In this document: piece by piece, positions 19,101-28,468 of the stretch
Layout of the letters: every line of letters begins with the position of its first letter
Position numbering within the stretch: position 1 is the first letter of the stretch
Assembly: GCF_023718305.1 (NCBI RefSeq)
Contig: NZ_QEYO01000006.1
Coordinates: 170,128 to 234,127 of the forward strand
Length of the DNA: 64,000 nt
Direction of reading: 5' to 3'
Source of the DNA: Gramella sp. AN32
Lineage (GTDB): Bacteria; Bacteroidota; Bacteroidia; Flavobacteriales; Flavobacteriaceae
Translations under genes and position numbers: made by a program
The notes under the pieces: generated by a model
Told to the model about the DNA's origin: nothing
Seen by the model: only the letters and a program-made list of their open reading frames with translations
The model's database searches: none

Positions 19101-20073
19101 TGCTTTGATTGAAGATAAAGAAGGTATTGGTGCCTATGTTAATGATATAATCAAACCAAAATTTCCAAACTGGGATAAAGATTTACTGGATGATTTTGTA
19201 AGACTTTTTAATTACTACTACGATCAGTATAATGAAAATCATACTTACGGAGACTTTGTTGATTTCGTTAAGGAAATCACTGCTAAAGATGACGGCCAAT
19301 TATTTAAAATCTTAAAGACCCAGAGAAATATTACAACTCCGACGGTAATTCTCACAACTATTCACAGGGTAAAAGGAATGGAATATCAAAATGTTATTGT
19401 GCCTGCTTCGACGGCCAAATTGCCTTTTGAACCCAGGACACGGGAATACAGCGAGGTGGAACTTCAGGAAATTATCGATGAGGAGAAAAGGTTAAGGTAT
19501 GTAGCTTATTCCCGAGCTAAATCGAATCTAATAGTAGAGATTAGTGCACGTGAAAAAAGTTTAGAAGCAGGGGAATGCTATTTGGAAGCCGGTAATGTTA
19601 ACAACGGTATTCCTGTGAAAAGTGGAGATAATAATATTGTTATTTCCTGGAAGGCAGGAAATGATCCCAATTCAATTATACATGAAACAATACATACCCA
19701 GCTTAAAATTGGGGATCAACTTAGTATAAGAAGAAATGATTTTAACAACTGGGGGGTATGGTATGGGAATGTTAAGGTAGAGAGGTTCATAGGAAATTAT
19801 GCTGGCAGATTTAATGGAAGTAATTTGAAGGGAATTTTTGTCGATTCCATCACCAGATATACTGCAGAGGAATGTCAACTTTATGATGAAAGACATGGTG
19901 CAAATTATTATACCCGATGGTCGCAAGATGCTCAAAACCGAGGATTTATTTATTTGGTTAACTTTTTCGGTTACGCAGCGCCTGAGAATGAAATAGAAGA
20001 TTTACATCGGGAAAGGATAAAAGGAATAATTGAATATGGAGAAATGTTATTGGAAAACAGTTTTAAAAATTAA
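16087..20073 (+). CDS. RecQ C-lobe fused to UvrD-like SF1 helicase
   Basis: A 1328-residue continuation of the previous gene in the +1 frame. It begins with the second RecA lobe of RecQ: RAIVFCTSR, ATKAFGMGMDIRN and QEVGRAGR (141-148). A roughly 500-residue helical region follows, then a full UvrD-type helicase: GPGTGKT (704-710), DEFQD (818-822), GDPNQSIYGFDR, TINYRSTPEIIE, TTIHRVKGMEYQNV and RYVAYSRAKSNL. The last 120 residues are a strand-rich domain I do not recognise. The ATG at 16087 overlaps the upstream frame by 14 bases and no clear Shine-Dalgarno precedes it. If GTT at 16095 is followed by a one-base skip, the protein reads smoothly as LYEEV-KELDKYSELNPI. This suggests one roughly 2600-residue protein broken by a frameshift, or made by frameshifting. 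Confidence 0.8.
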   Translation: MKKFKELDKYSELNPIRDHIKLEFRETEPGKELKAIKKDLAESLKPEYSRAIVFCTSRKLTEEAAAEVNSEFKENDTLANKAGFYHAGMDSDARERTFEQYKTGSLAILFATKAFGMGMDIRNIHHVYHLGPSGSFEDYLQEVGRAGRNEDDLKKAGYSSENPIQAICFHSKDSFPSYRDWIQRTQISWNDICNVYEVFKEYRAQFITGKEERQNREFLPIPLNTLSTSLKYMDTESDLGSLFRLSLYWLQQADRIHSRFYVPAFLEFQNEGFFDRETEPNIADDDLKKLFGYVFKIYDEEFRDADSTLVDGTGLMKYMEVNREKMFLLILKAQKKGLLKLVNELNVKPTENSRHDEAIQKIARDSEFQFLEAVNEIALKLVEEFRRNEEVELLNETLQRLIQEVEESVLFEKFLDKLSSYADREYCEIYLRSKDLRKERKKQPEFASFMNTARRTQPELLEILEKQRRILKSDKSSGILKTAFFVLNLHPEISITSKFSEDSKAIIQVVKLEATKTALGKFVTSFCKDGRSLLIELMKEESRVVDINELLLRLPFKEPKYSEVENLFYLLRKVGYIRFQGGLIPMAIEMKFDKLEALGDLPEDEKLGFTYVETIRMKKLRLIVLECFSELEDKDKQTDLIRDYFQGKDSKEIIKLIETYSKNHEKLLGPYRAEALKERVSGLNPNQLSVYKAGMRSHVSVLAGPGTGKTHTLVLRVARLIQEENIPPHKILVLAYNRAVVEELKMRLKSLFVELGYKKLINSLQVYTFSALTGSVLQQNGVQENDLNVWEKKFLELYRERGRSILGRFADVEYVFIDEFQDITNRRLEIIKIVAPKFRSFITAIGDPNQSIYGFDRVKENGERGPEAYYALFNEEYSPEEKMLTINYRSTPEIIETSKLALPGSARNLPIEPNPETEKFEGVVDIYEGSGEWLSRFYRLLQEEGNNEIAILFRTNEELYKDYELINELVETAGYKLEIKGSSTSFIRQREIAYILNVIIRNRAGALIEDKEGIGAYVNDIIKPKFPNWDKDLLDDFVRLFNYYYDQYNENHTYGDFVDFVKEITAKDDGQLFKILKTQRNITTPTVILTTIHRVKGMEYQNVIVPASTAKLPFEPRTREYSEVELQEIIDEEKRLRYVAYSRAKSNLIVEISAREKSLEAGECYLEAGNVNNGIPVKSGDNNIVISWKAGNDPNSIIHETIHTQLKIGDQLSIRRNDFNNWGVWYGNVKVERFIGNYAGRFNGSNLKGIFVDSITRYTAEECQLYDERHGANYYTRWSQDAQNRGFIYLVNFFGYAAPENEIEDLHRERIKGIIEYGEMLLENSFKN
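16095..16101 (+). other. frame junction splitting the RecQ core
   Basis: The bases are GTT-TAA-G in the upstream frame. Dropping one T gives GTT-AAG-GAA and joins the two frames without a gap. The site is a three-T run just before a stop, so a one-base insertion, a read error or +1 frameshifting at a stop codon are all possible. Confidence 0.6.
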
Positions 20074-20080
20074 GTAATAC

Positions 20081-23000
20081 ATGCTCAGTTTACAACAGGC
20101 CATTGAAATAAAGGAATCTATTTTAGCTTATCTAAAGGCTACATTTAGTTTTCAGGATCGCAGAGTGCATAAAGCATTTTATGACTTTGTAAACGATGAG
20201 CAAAATGGGATGTTCAAGGGGCCTTATTTGTCTTTGAAACTGCCATTTGTTACTGCTGCCGAGGCGGAGAGGAAGGAAATTCCACTCGAAATAAAACCAG
20301 ATTGGCCACCCTATGATCACCAGGTTAAATCCTGGCATCGCTTAAGTACAGAAAAAAAACCACCTCAACCAACAATTATAACCACAGGAACCGGTTCGGG
20401 AAAGACGGAATCATTCATGTATCCGGTTTTGGATTATTGCTATAAAAACCAAAATCGTCAAGGGATAAAAGTTATTATTCTTTATCCTATGAATGCCCTG
20501 GCGACAGATCAAGCTAAGCGTTTGGCTGAGGCTATTTTTGAGGATGAGCGATTGAAGGGTAAAATAACAGCCGGTCTTTTCCTGGGAGAGGGCGAGAATT
20601 CAGCTTCTTATCCCAAAAGTATGGGGACTGATCATATAATAGAAAACAGAGGTTCAATTATAGATTCTCCACCTGATATTCTTTTGACCAATTTCAAAAT
20701 GCTTGATTATGGGTTGATGAAGAGTGGATATCAGGAGCTTTGGACTGGGAATCTTAAGGATTCCAATTTATTACAGTTCCTTGTTTTGGATGAATTGCAT
20801 ACTTATGATGGAGCCCAGGGAACCGATGTGGCTAACCTTATAAGGCGCTTAAAGCTTAAAATTAAAATCCCTCAAGACCATTTATGTGCCGTTGGAACTT
20901 CTGCTACTATTGGAAGCGGGAAGGAAGCTCCAGGTTTACTTGCAGACTATGCTTCGAAAATTTTCGGAGAGAAAATTACGGAAGAATGTGTAATTACTGA
21001 AAACAGATTAAGTTCGGAAGAGTTTTTTGGTAATGATGAAGATCTAAGATTATTTATACCGGAAGTTGAAAATTTAAACAGCCTTAAGCCAATAGCCAAC
21101 GAAGGCTATGAAAAGTATTTAGAGAGGTTATTAAAGGCCTGGGGCTTATCACTGTCCAATCTTGCATCGGAACTAAAAGACTTGAAAATTGTAAAAGACC
21201 TGGTAGCTGTTACTAACGAGGGTGCGGGACTGCATACTTTATCTGAAATCAACCAGAGATTAAATTCCGTTAATAAGGAATTCAGAAAAGTTCCGCAGTG
21301 GGATGAGGAATTCAGGTTTAATCCTAAAGAAATCCTTGTTCAATCATTATTTAGTTTGATCTCTGAGGCTAAAGTGGGCGAAAAGAAAAAGTCTCCATTT
21401 TTATTTACCCAGGCTCAGATTTGGATTCGGGAGCTAAGCGGCATTTTGAGAGAGATGCAAACAGAACCTAGTTTCACGTGGAAGGATGAGAAGGATGAGG
21501 ATGAAAGGTTAGCATTGCCCCCGTGGTTCTGCAGAGAGTGCGGAGCGTCGGGATGGATTGGTATTAAACACGATAATAAGGAGCGATTTGAAAAGGATGT
21601 ACAGGATACCTATTCTAAATTCTTTGAAAATCACAAGCATATTTATTTCGCAAATCTTACCGAGTGGTTTTCTTCTCTGGATGCTGCGAATGCGGGGTAT
21701 GAGGCTTCCAATCAATTCAGAAAATTCGTGTACAATAGGAATCTTGAATTCTATGATGATGAAGATGAAGGAAGAGTTGATATTACAGCATTCAGGAAAT
21801 TAACGAATAGTGGGTATAATGATCATGTTTGCCCGGAATGCAATACCAGAAATACGGTCTCTATTATTGGAACACGTACTGCAACTTTAAGCAGCATAGG
21901 GGTTAGTCAAATTCTTTCGACTGACCTGGATAATCAGGATGAAAAACAAAGGAAAGTTCTGGCGTTTACCAATTCAGTACAGGATGCAGCGCACCAGGCA
22001 GGTTTTGTAGAAGCCAGGAATTACAGGTTTACTTTCCGTTCATCTTTACAAAAAGTCCTTAATTCCCAAGGAGAACCAAAGAATTTAAAAGAGGTTGCAG
22101 ATCTCTTTAAAGATTTCTGGAAGAAGAATGCAGATCAAAGTGGGAATAAACCCATAGACGCTTATTACTACAGGTTCTATCCAACGGACTATTTAGGCAA
22201 GTCAAATCCGGAAGATTACAAGGAAAACAAGAGATATGATGCACACTTTCAAAAGGAATTTGATCATCGAATGGATTGGGAGGTTTTTTCTGAATTTGGT
22301 TACAATTCCTTAATAGGTAGAACTCTAGAGAAAACTGGATCTTCAGCTGTATATTTTGATTCCCAAAGTATTGAGGAGGTATGGGAGAAATTAAAACCCT
22401 GGTTAGATAAAAATGAACCAAGTGGAACTATCAAAAAAGATGAGTTTATAACATTTGTTCATTTGATATTGCATCGAATAAGGAGTCGGGGAGCCATCAA
22501 TCATCCCTACCTGGAAAAATTCAGAACAGGGAACCTGAAACGATGGGATCTCAACTGGATGAAGGATTCTAGACATTTTCTAAACAGGCAATTTGGTCCC
22601 CAAACCCGTATGCCTAAACCCGTAACCTTTCAAAAGGAAGGCAGAGGGATTTTGGACAGTACTTATTCCCAAAGTACCAATTGGTTTCACGTTTATTATA
22701 AGAAGAGCTTTCAACAGTCGAATAATCATGCCGATTATTTAAATGACTTCTATGAAAAGCTATTAATAGCCCTAAATGAAACTGGTGTCCTGGACAGAAA
22801 GGAGTCTAAGGAGATTTCAAATTTTGTGCTGAATCCTGAGAAAATTTACGTAAATACTAAGGTGTTTGACTTAGGATGCAATAAATGCGGTCACAATCTA
22901 CACACTTCAGACCCTAAATTAACTGCAGAGGGAGGGGAATGTTTAATTTATCGTTGTAACGGTAAATATAGCGCTATCCTAAATGATGATAATCTTAACT

Positions 23001-26000
23001 ATTATCAGATGGTGTATAACCGCAACAGATCTCCCCGAATTTATGCAGCCGATCATACCGGGTTATTAGCAAGAGAAAAAAGAGAAAAACTAGAAATTGA
23101 CTTTAAATGTAGACCGGATTTCAATTCTAAAAATGCAATGGTTGCCACGAGCACACTTGAAATGGGAATTGATATAGGGACATTGAATACAGCTTTCAAT
23201 AATTCTGTGCCTCCTATGCCCTCTAATTTTCTCCAACGAGTAGGTCGGGCAGGTAGGGCCAGTGGATCAGCCTTACTTGTAAACTTCGCCCAGAGTAAAT
23301 CACATGATTTATTCTATTATAGAGAACCACTTGATATGATGGCGGGTGAGGTTTCTACCCCGGGATGTTATCTGGAGGCAATGGAGATCCTGAAAAGACA
23401 TTTTTTTGCATACTGCCTGGATAGCTGGGCATCAGAAAAACCTAAAGAAAATAAGATTCCTCCAAGAATCTCAATTTTAAAACTACACACTACAGATTTG
23501 AATTCGAGAGAGTTCTTTTTAAACAGAATTCTCCATTTTATAAAGGTTAACGAAAAAACATTATTTGAAGATTTTGTGTCCTGTTACAGAAGGGATATAA
23601 AACTGGAGGTAATCGATGAACTAAAGGCATACTTAGAGAATGAACAATTTTATTCGTTTCATAGAAAGATCTTTCCCAAATTAAAAGAGGAAATATTATT
23701 CATTGAGGAGAAACGTAAAGAAGTTTTTGCTAGAATAGAGGAGCTTAATCTCGGTAAGGAGGATCCTGAGTTAATTGAACTCGAGAATGAGAAGAAGAAC
23801 CTTGGAGGGATTATAAGAAGTATAAAAAACAGGCTTACGTTAGAACATTTAACGAATATTGGAGCTTTACCCAATTATGCTTTTCCTGAAACCGGAGTAA
23901 CTCTCAACGCTAAGGTTTTAGGGAATAAGCCAGAAGGTAGTGACAAATTCCCCTTAAGTGAAGAGTTTGAGATAGTACGAGCAGCAAGCATAGCTATTAG
24001 AGAATTTGCCCCCGATAACCATTTCTATTCACAAGGTTATAAATTCAAAATCACTGGAGTTAATACCTTTGACTGGTCGGATAAGGGCAATTTTTACGAT
24101 AAACGTTTTTGTTCCAATTGTGATCATATAGAAAGGGCAGATCTAAATAAAACTAAGTGTTGTCCTAAGTGTGGACATCCTTCCTGGGGTGCATCTTCAA
24201 ACATTCATAAGTACGCCAAGTTACTATCGGTTAAGTCGTTTAACAATAAATCGGATGCTTCAATTAATGATTCAAAAGATGAAAGAGATCAGGAGAATTA
24301 TACCATACTGAAGCATTTTAATTTTAAGGACTCAATATCGGGAGGGGCCTGGGCAATGAAGGAGGTGCCTTTCGGGATTGAATACGTTAAAAACGTTACC
24401 ATTACTGATTCCAATTTGGGACGTTCGGATATTGGCAGTTCCCGAAAGATAAAAATTAATGATTTAGATGTCCCCGCCCACGGTTTTATAACTTGTAGAC
24501 ATTGCGGGAAATCATCTTCTCATATTCATCAGAAAGATTATAAACAGCATTACGGATATTGTAAGTATAAGGAGGAAACCTATGATGGTAAATCCAATGA
24601 TATATTTGAAGAGGTTTTCTTCTTTAGAGAAGTAAAAACAGAGGCCTTAAAAATACTATTACCAATTCAGGATTTTAATAGTGAGGCTGAAATTAAAATG
24701 TTTAGGTCAGGGATTGAACTCGGATTAAAAAAATACTTCAAAGGGAATCCTCAACATATAATGCTTTCAGATTATCGGGAATACAATCAAAGAACAAGCA
24801 AATTTGACAGATATTTAATTCTGTACGATACAATTCCTGGTGGTACTGGATATTTGGAGAAGTTATTTGATTTAGCCGTATTTAATGAAGTTCTTCAACA
24901 GGCCTATGAAGGTATTGCAAACTGCACATGCCAACACCAGGGAAAAGATGGGTGCTACAGATGTATTTATTCATACTCCAATCAGTATTACCAAACTGAA
25001 TTAAGCAGGGAAAGAGCAGAAAAGCGATTTGAAAGCATAATAAAAAAGAAGGCATCCTGGGAGAATTTCCCTTCCGGTTTAGGGAATATTACCAATAAGG
25101 GACAAATTGAGGAGTCTGAACTTGAAGAACGATTTATAAGAAGTTTTCGGATTTTAGGTAACAATAACGAAGATTGGGAATTTGGAAGACATAATCAAGA
25201 TGGTATAATTAATTATTCCCTTAAGTATTCAAAAGGAGAGGATGTGATTCATTATCATATACGTCCCCAGGTTGATCTGGGAAATGTAGATGGGGTGGAG
25301 TACCATACCCGTTGTGATTTTCTGTTTATATGTACTTATTGTAAGGTCAGTGGCAAAGAAGTCGATGCCCTTGAAACTATCCCTAAAACTGCAATTTACC
25401 TAGATGGGTATCAATTTCACGCATCTAAAGAAAACAACAGATTTTTAAATGATTTTCAAAAACGAGCAGCCATAACCAGAAGCGCAGAATACCAGACATG
25501 GACGCTTAGCTGGGAGGATTTAGACAGGTTTGACGAAAGCTTCTTAAAGGAGAAGGATCAGGAGAATAGAGCTGACTTTTTAGAGCAAATACTTAGGGAA
25601 GATGGATATAAGGATAGTAGGAAACTACTATTACAATCGAAACCGCTTGGGCTTCTAAATGTTCATCTTGCACAAAATAACTTTGAAAGGTTTCTGGAAG
25701 TTTTAAAATATCCTCTCGTTGACTCAAAATACCTGAAAAGCTGGGCATTTTACCTTGGTATGTTTCAAAAGAAACTATTTTCTCCCTCATATAGCCCTAA
25801 TGATGTAGAAGCTGCTTTAACTCAGGAGAAATTTGATGAATACTGCAAAAGCAATAGGACCCTGGATGGTTTAGTCGTTTTTTCGGGGATGCCTAAAAAT
25901 GCGCTTTTAAATTTAGCGGCCGTTGTAAATATTCAACGAAATGAAGTTTTGGCTAGTTTAAGTTTTCTTGATACTGAAGAGATTAACAAGGATGATTGGA

Positions 26001-26323
26001 CCCATTTCTGGACTTTATATAATTTACTCCAATTTTATGATTTGAAGGATGAAACACTGGGTACAGAGGAGGAAAAATATTCTTTAGAAGATTTGCTAGG
26101 TGTATTTGAAGAGGAATTACATCCCTATTTAATAGAAATATTTGATAGAGGAGAAGTGAAAAATGAAGAAGATGAAATTAGACTCAACAATTTGTTCGAA
26201 CAAGGAAAAGTAAAGGCAGAAGCTGAATTAATAATACATAACTCTAAACAAGTTATAAATCCTAATTCTTTGGAGGATGAACAAGTCTTTATAAAGAAGG
26301 GGTTTGAAATAATCAAAATTTAA
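20081..26323 (+). CDS. DUF1998-type giant helicase (DruE/MrfA-like)
   Basis: A 2080-residue SF2 helicase. The N-lobe has TGTGSGKT (102-109), LYPMNALATDQ, DELH (237-240) and GTSATIGSG (from 272). The C-lobe has ATSTLEMGIDIG and QRVGRAGR (1052-1059) after a large insertion. A DUF1998-like region follows with DTIPGGTGYLEKL and a Cys cluster C1615-x-C1617-x7-C1625-x2-C1628; more CxxC pairs lie near residues 490, 590, 940, 1350 and 1475, so several zinc ribbons are likely. Around 1740-1810, RCDFLFIC, IYLDGYQFHA and TWTLSWEDL resemble the Vsr-like/RE-like fold often attached to such helicases. DISARM splits these functions into DrmA (helicase) and DrmB (DUF1998); Druantia DruE joins them at about this size. 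It starts 8 bases after the previous stop. Confidence 0.8.
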   Translation: MLSLQQAIEIKESILAYLKATFSFQDRRVHKAFYDFVNDEQNGMFKGPYLSLKLPFVTAAEAERKEIPLEIKPDWPPYDHQVKSWHRLSTEKKPPQPTIITTGTGSGKTESFMYPVLDYCYKNQNRQGIKVIILYPMNALATDQAKRLAEAIFEDERLKGKITAGLFLGEGENSASYPKSMGTDHIIENRGSIIDSPPDILLTNFKMLDYGLMKSGYQELWTGNLKDSNLLQFLVLDELHTYDGAQGTDVANLIRRLKLKIKIPQDHLCAVGTSATIGSGKEAPGLLADYASKIFGEKITEECVITENRLSSEEFFGNDEDLRLFIPEVENLNSLKPIANEGYEKYLERLLKAWGLSLSNLASELKDLKIVKDLVAVTNEGAGLHTLSEINQRLNSVNKEFRKVPQWDEEFRFNPKEILVQSLFSLISEAKVGEKKKSPFLFTQAQIWIRELSGILREMQTEPSFTWKDEKDEDERLALPPWFCRECGASGWIGIKHDNKERFEKDVQDTYSKFFENHKHIYFANLTEWFSSLDAANAGYEASNQFRKFVYNRNLEFYDDEDEGRVDITAFRKLTNSGYNDHVCPECNTRNTVSIIGTRTATLSSIGVSQILSTDLDNQDEKQRKVLAFTNSVQDAAHQAGFVEARNYRFTFRSSLQKVLNSQGEPKNLKEVADLFKDFWKKNADQSGNKPIDAYYYRFYPTDYLGKSNPEDYKENKRYDAHFQKEFDHRMDWEVFSEFGYNSLIGRTLEKTGSSAVYFDSQSIEEVWEKLKPWLDKNEPSGTIKKDEFITFVHLILHRIRSRGAINHPYLEKFRTGNLKRWDLNWMKDSRHFLNRQFGPQTRMPKPVTFQKEGRGILDSTYSQSTNWFHVYYKKSFQQSNNHADYLNDFYEKLLIALNETGVLDRKESKEISNFVLNPEKIYVNTKVFDLGCNKCGHNLHTSDPKLTAEGGECLIYRCNGKYSAILNDDNLNYYQMVYNRNRSPRIYAADHTGLLAREKREKLEIDFKCRPDFNSKNAMVATSTLEMGIDIGTLNTAFNNSVPPMPSNFLQRVGRAGRASGSALLVNFAQSKSHDLFYYREPLDMMAGEVSTPGCYLEAMEILKRHFFAYCLDSWASEKPKENKIPPRISILKLHTTDLNSREFFLNRILHFIKVNEKTLFEDFVSCYRRDIKLEVIDELKAYLENEQFYSFHRKIFPKLKEEILFIEEKRKEVFARIEELNLGKEDPELIELENEKKNLGGIIRSIKNRLTLEHLTNIGALPNYAFPETGVTLNAKVLGNKPEGSDKFPLSEEFEIVRAASIAIREFAPDNHFYSQGYKFKITGVNTFDWSDKGNFYDKRFCSNCDHIERADLNKTKCCPKCGHPSWGASSNIHKYAKLLSVKSFNNKSDASINDSKDERDQENYTILKHFNFKDSISGGAWAMKEVPFGIEYVKNVTITDSNLGRSDIGSSRKIKINDLDVPAHGFITCRHCGKSSSHIHQKDYKQHYGYCKYKEETYDGKSNDIFEEVFFFREVKTEALKILLPIQDFNSEAEIKMFRSGIELGLKKYFKGNPQHIMLSDYREYNQRTSKFDRYLILYDTIPGGTGYLEKLFDLAVFNEVLQQAYEGIANCTCQHQGKDGCYRCIYSYSNQYYQTELSRERAEKRFESIIKKKASWENFPSGLGNITNKGQIEESELEERFIRSFRILGNNNEDWEFGRHNQDGIINYSLKYSKGEDVIHYHIRPQVDLGNVDGVEYHTRCDFLFICTYCKVSGKEVDALETIPKTAIYLDGYQFHASKENNRFLNDFQKRAAITRSAEYQTWTLSWEDLDRFDESFLKEKDQENRADFLEQILREDGYKDSRKLLLQSKPLGLLNVHLAQNNFERFLEVLKYPLVDSKYLKSWAFYLGMFQKKLFSPSYSPNDVEAALTQEKFDEYCKSNRTLDGLVVFSGMPKNALLNLAAVVNIQRNEVLASLSFLDTEEINKDDWTHFWTLYNLLQFYDLKDETLGTEEEKYSLEDLLGVFEEELHPYLIEIFDRGEVKNEEDEIRLNNLFEQGKVKAEAELIIHNSKQVINPNSLEDEQVFIKKGFEIIKI

Positions 26324-26329
26324 TTAACT

Positions 26330-28432
26330 ATGGAAGGAATTAAGATTTTACATTATCATAAGTTTTGGAATAGTTTTGTAGATCTGCCAAAAGGAATTCA
26401 AAAAAAGGTAGTTGATTTTCAGGAGAAATTTAGAAAGGATTCCAAGTCTGCTGCAATTCATTTAGAACCAATATCAACATTCAAAGATCCTACTCTTAGA
26501 TCTGCCAGGATTGATCAAACTTACCGAGCAATTTTGAAATCATTTAATGATGGTAATATCTTTTACCTGCTTTGGGTGGACCACCATGATAAAGCTTATC
26601 AATGGGCTGAAAATAAGGTTATCGACTGGAATGTTGATACGCAAGCACTACAAATTTTCGATAACCCGGAGGTCACTCCTTTACCTAATTTTAAAACAGA
26701 AAATTTTGATATCCCCGGTCTTTTTGCAGAATATTCAGATAAAGACTTAAAAAGGTTAGGTCTGCCGGAAATTATTTTGCCATCGGTACGGAAAATTAAA
26801 GTGGATCAAGATTTATATCAGTTAGAAGACTTTTTACCAGAAGGGGTTTATGAACAATTGTTTTACTTGGCGGCTGATGGGGATATTGAAAAGCTTATAT
26901 CAGAAGTTGAAGAAGGCAAGGTCAAAGCGGAGGAGCTTGAAAAGCAAGCAGAAAGTTTTAATAACCAGAGAAGTTTTATTGAGTTCACTGATAATAATGT
27001 ATTTAATGAAGTATTGGAAGGAGGATTGGATAAGTGGAAATACTATTTACATCCGGAACAGAGAAAGATTGTAACCAATAATTTTCCTGGCTCTGCAAAA
27101 ATTACTGGGGGTGCAGGTACTGGGAAGACTGTAGCTGCGATGCATCGGTTAAAGTATTTGGTGGAAAACAGTAGGCCGGGAGAAAAGATTTTATTTACCA
27201 CCTTTACAAGAGCCCTTACAAACAACTTATTGGAATCTACAAGAGGTTTAAACTTTCATCTCTCCAATGTAAGCATTCGAAATATTGATGCTCTTGCACT
27301 GGATTTAGCAAAAGAATATGGATTGGTGCCTTCAGATGCAAAAATTCTGGAGTATGATAATCAAGCGGCGAATAGATTATGGGAAAAACTTCTCAATGAG
27401 AATCTAATCTCCTATGGGGCTGATTTTCTTGAAAAAGAATATTGCGATGTGATACTCAACAATAATGTATCTAATCTTAAAGATTATCTTAAAACCTATC
27501 GCACTGGGATGGGTAAGCCCATTTCCAGAAGACAGAAAAAAGGACTATGGGATCATTTTGAAAAGTTCAGAGAAATAAAAAATAGAGAGAATTATTTCTA
27601 TAAGGCCGAACTATATAATACTCTAAGTGATTATCTAAATGAGAAAGAGATAAGGCCATATTCACATTGCCTGGTTGATGAGTTACAGGATTTTTCAAAT
27701 GCTGAGCTAAGGTTAGTGCGAGCATTAGTGGAAGAAAAACCTAATGATTTGTTTATGGTAGGAGATCCGCTTCAGAAAATTTATGACCGAAGGATTAATT
27801 TTTCCCGAGGAGCAAGAATAAATGTTAGAGGAAAGAAGAGTAGACGCTTACGAGTGAATTATCGTACTTCAGAAGAAATTAAAAGATTAGCAATATCTAT
27901 TATTAAGGATATATCCTATGATGATTTCGATGGAGAAGAGGAGGAAAAAGCCGGTTATATCTCTCTGTTTCACGGTGTAGATCCAAGTTATACTACATTT
28001 AAGACAAAAGATCAGGAGATAAATCATTTAATAGAGAGGGTTCAAACTTTAATTAACCAGGGCTATTCGCTATCGGAATTAGCTATAACCTCACGAACCA
28101 AAAACGGGTATAAAGATTTCAGAAGCGGTTTACATAATGCCGGGATTCCCTATTGTGAGTTTCAAGGAGGAAATAGAATTGGGGATGCTGAAGGTATACC
28201 TTTATTGACATTTCATAATATAAAAGGGCTTGAATTCAAACAAGTCTTTTTAGTGGATGTAAACGAAAGAACCTGTCCATTCCTGCCTCGTGGATTTGAA
28301 TATTATACTGATGAAGAGAAAGAAAGCCATTTGAGAAGTGAGAGATCATTGGTTTACGTGGCTATTTCCAGGGCTATTCAAAATGTTGAGATTTCCGGGG
28401 TAGGAAATAAGTCGGAAATGATAAATATATAA
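26330..28432 (+). CDS. RelE-like domain fused to UvrD-like helicase
   Basis: A 700-residue protein. Residues 1-105 look like a RelE/YoeB-type fold: PKGIQKKVVDFQEKF, then DPTLRSARIDQTYRAI and FYLLWVDHHDKAYQWAE. The rest is an SF1A helicase: GAGTGKT (261-267), DELQD (450-454), GDPLQKIYDRR, RVNYRTSEEI, TFHNIKGLEFKQV and VYVAISRAIQNV. The order of motifs and their spacing are complete, so an active translocase is likely. Whether the RelE-like part cuts RNA or only binds it is unknown. It starts 6 bases after the DUF1998 helicase, in the same operon. A toxin-like domain tied to a DNA motor suggests coupling of foreign-DNA sensing to growth arrest, which is inference. Confidence 0.75.
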   Translation: MEGIKILHYHKFWNSFVDLPKGIQKKVVDFQEKFRKDSKSAAIHLEPISTFKDPTLRSARIDQTYRAILKSFNDGNIFYLLWVDHHDKAYQWAENKVIDWNVDTQALQIFDNPEVTPLPNFKTENFDIPGLFAEYSDKDLKRLGLPEIILPSVRKIKVDQDLYQLEDFLPEGVYEQLFYLAADGDIEKLISEVEEGKVKAEELEKQAESFNNQRSFIEFTDNNVFNEVLEGGLDKWKYYLHPEQRKIVTNNFPGSAKITGGAGTGKTVAAMHRLKYLVENSRPGEKILFTTFTRALTNNLLESTRGLNFHLSNVSIRNIDALALDLAKEYGLVPSDAKILEYDNQAANRLWEKLLNENLISYGADFLEKEYCDVILNNNVSNLKDYLKTYRTGMGKPISRRQKKGLWDHFEKFREIKNRENYFYKAELYNTLSDYLNEKEIRPYSHCLVDELQDFSNAELRLVRALVEEKPNDLFMVGDPLQKIYDRRINFSRGARINVRGKKSRRLRVNYRTSEEIKRLAISIIKDISYDDFDGEEEEKAGYISLFHGVDPSYTTFKTKDQEINHLIERVQTLINQGYSLSELAITSRTKNGYKDFRSGLHNAGIPYCEFQGGNRIGDAEGIPLLTFHNIKGLEFKQVFLVDVNERTCPFLPRGFEYYTDEEKESHLRSERSLVYVAISRAIQNVEISGVGNKSEMINI

Positions 28433-28468
28433 TTCTATTAAAAATTTTCATTCGTAAAATCTTCAGCC

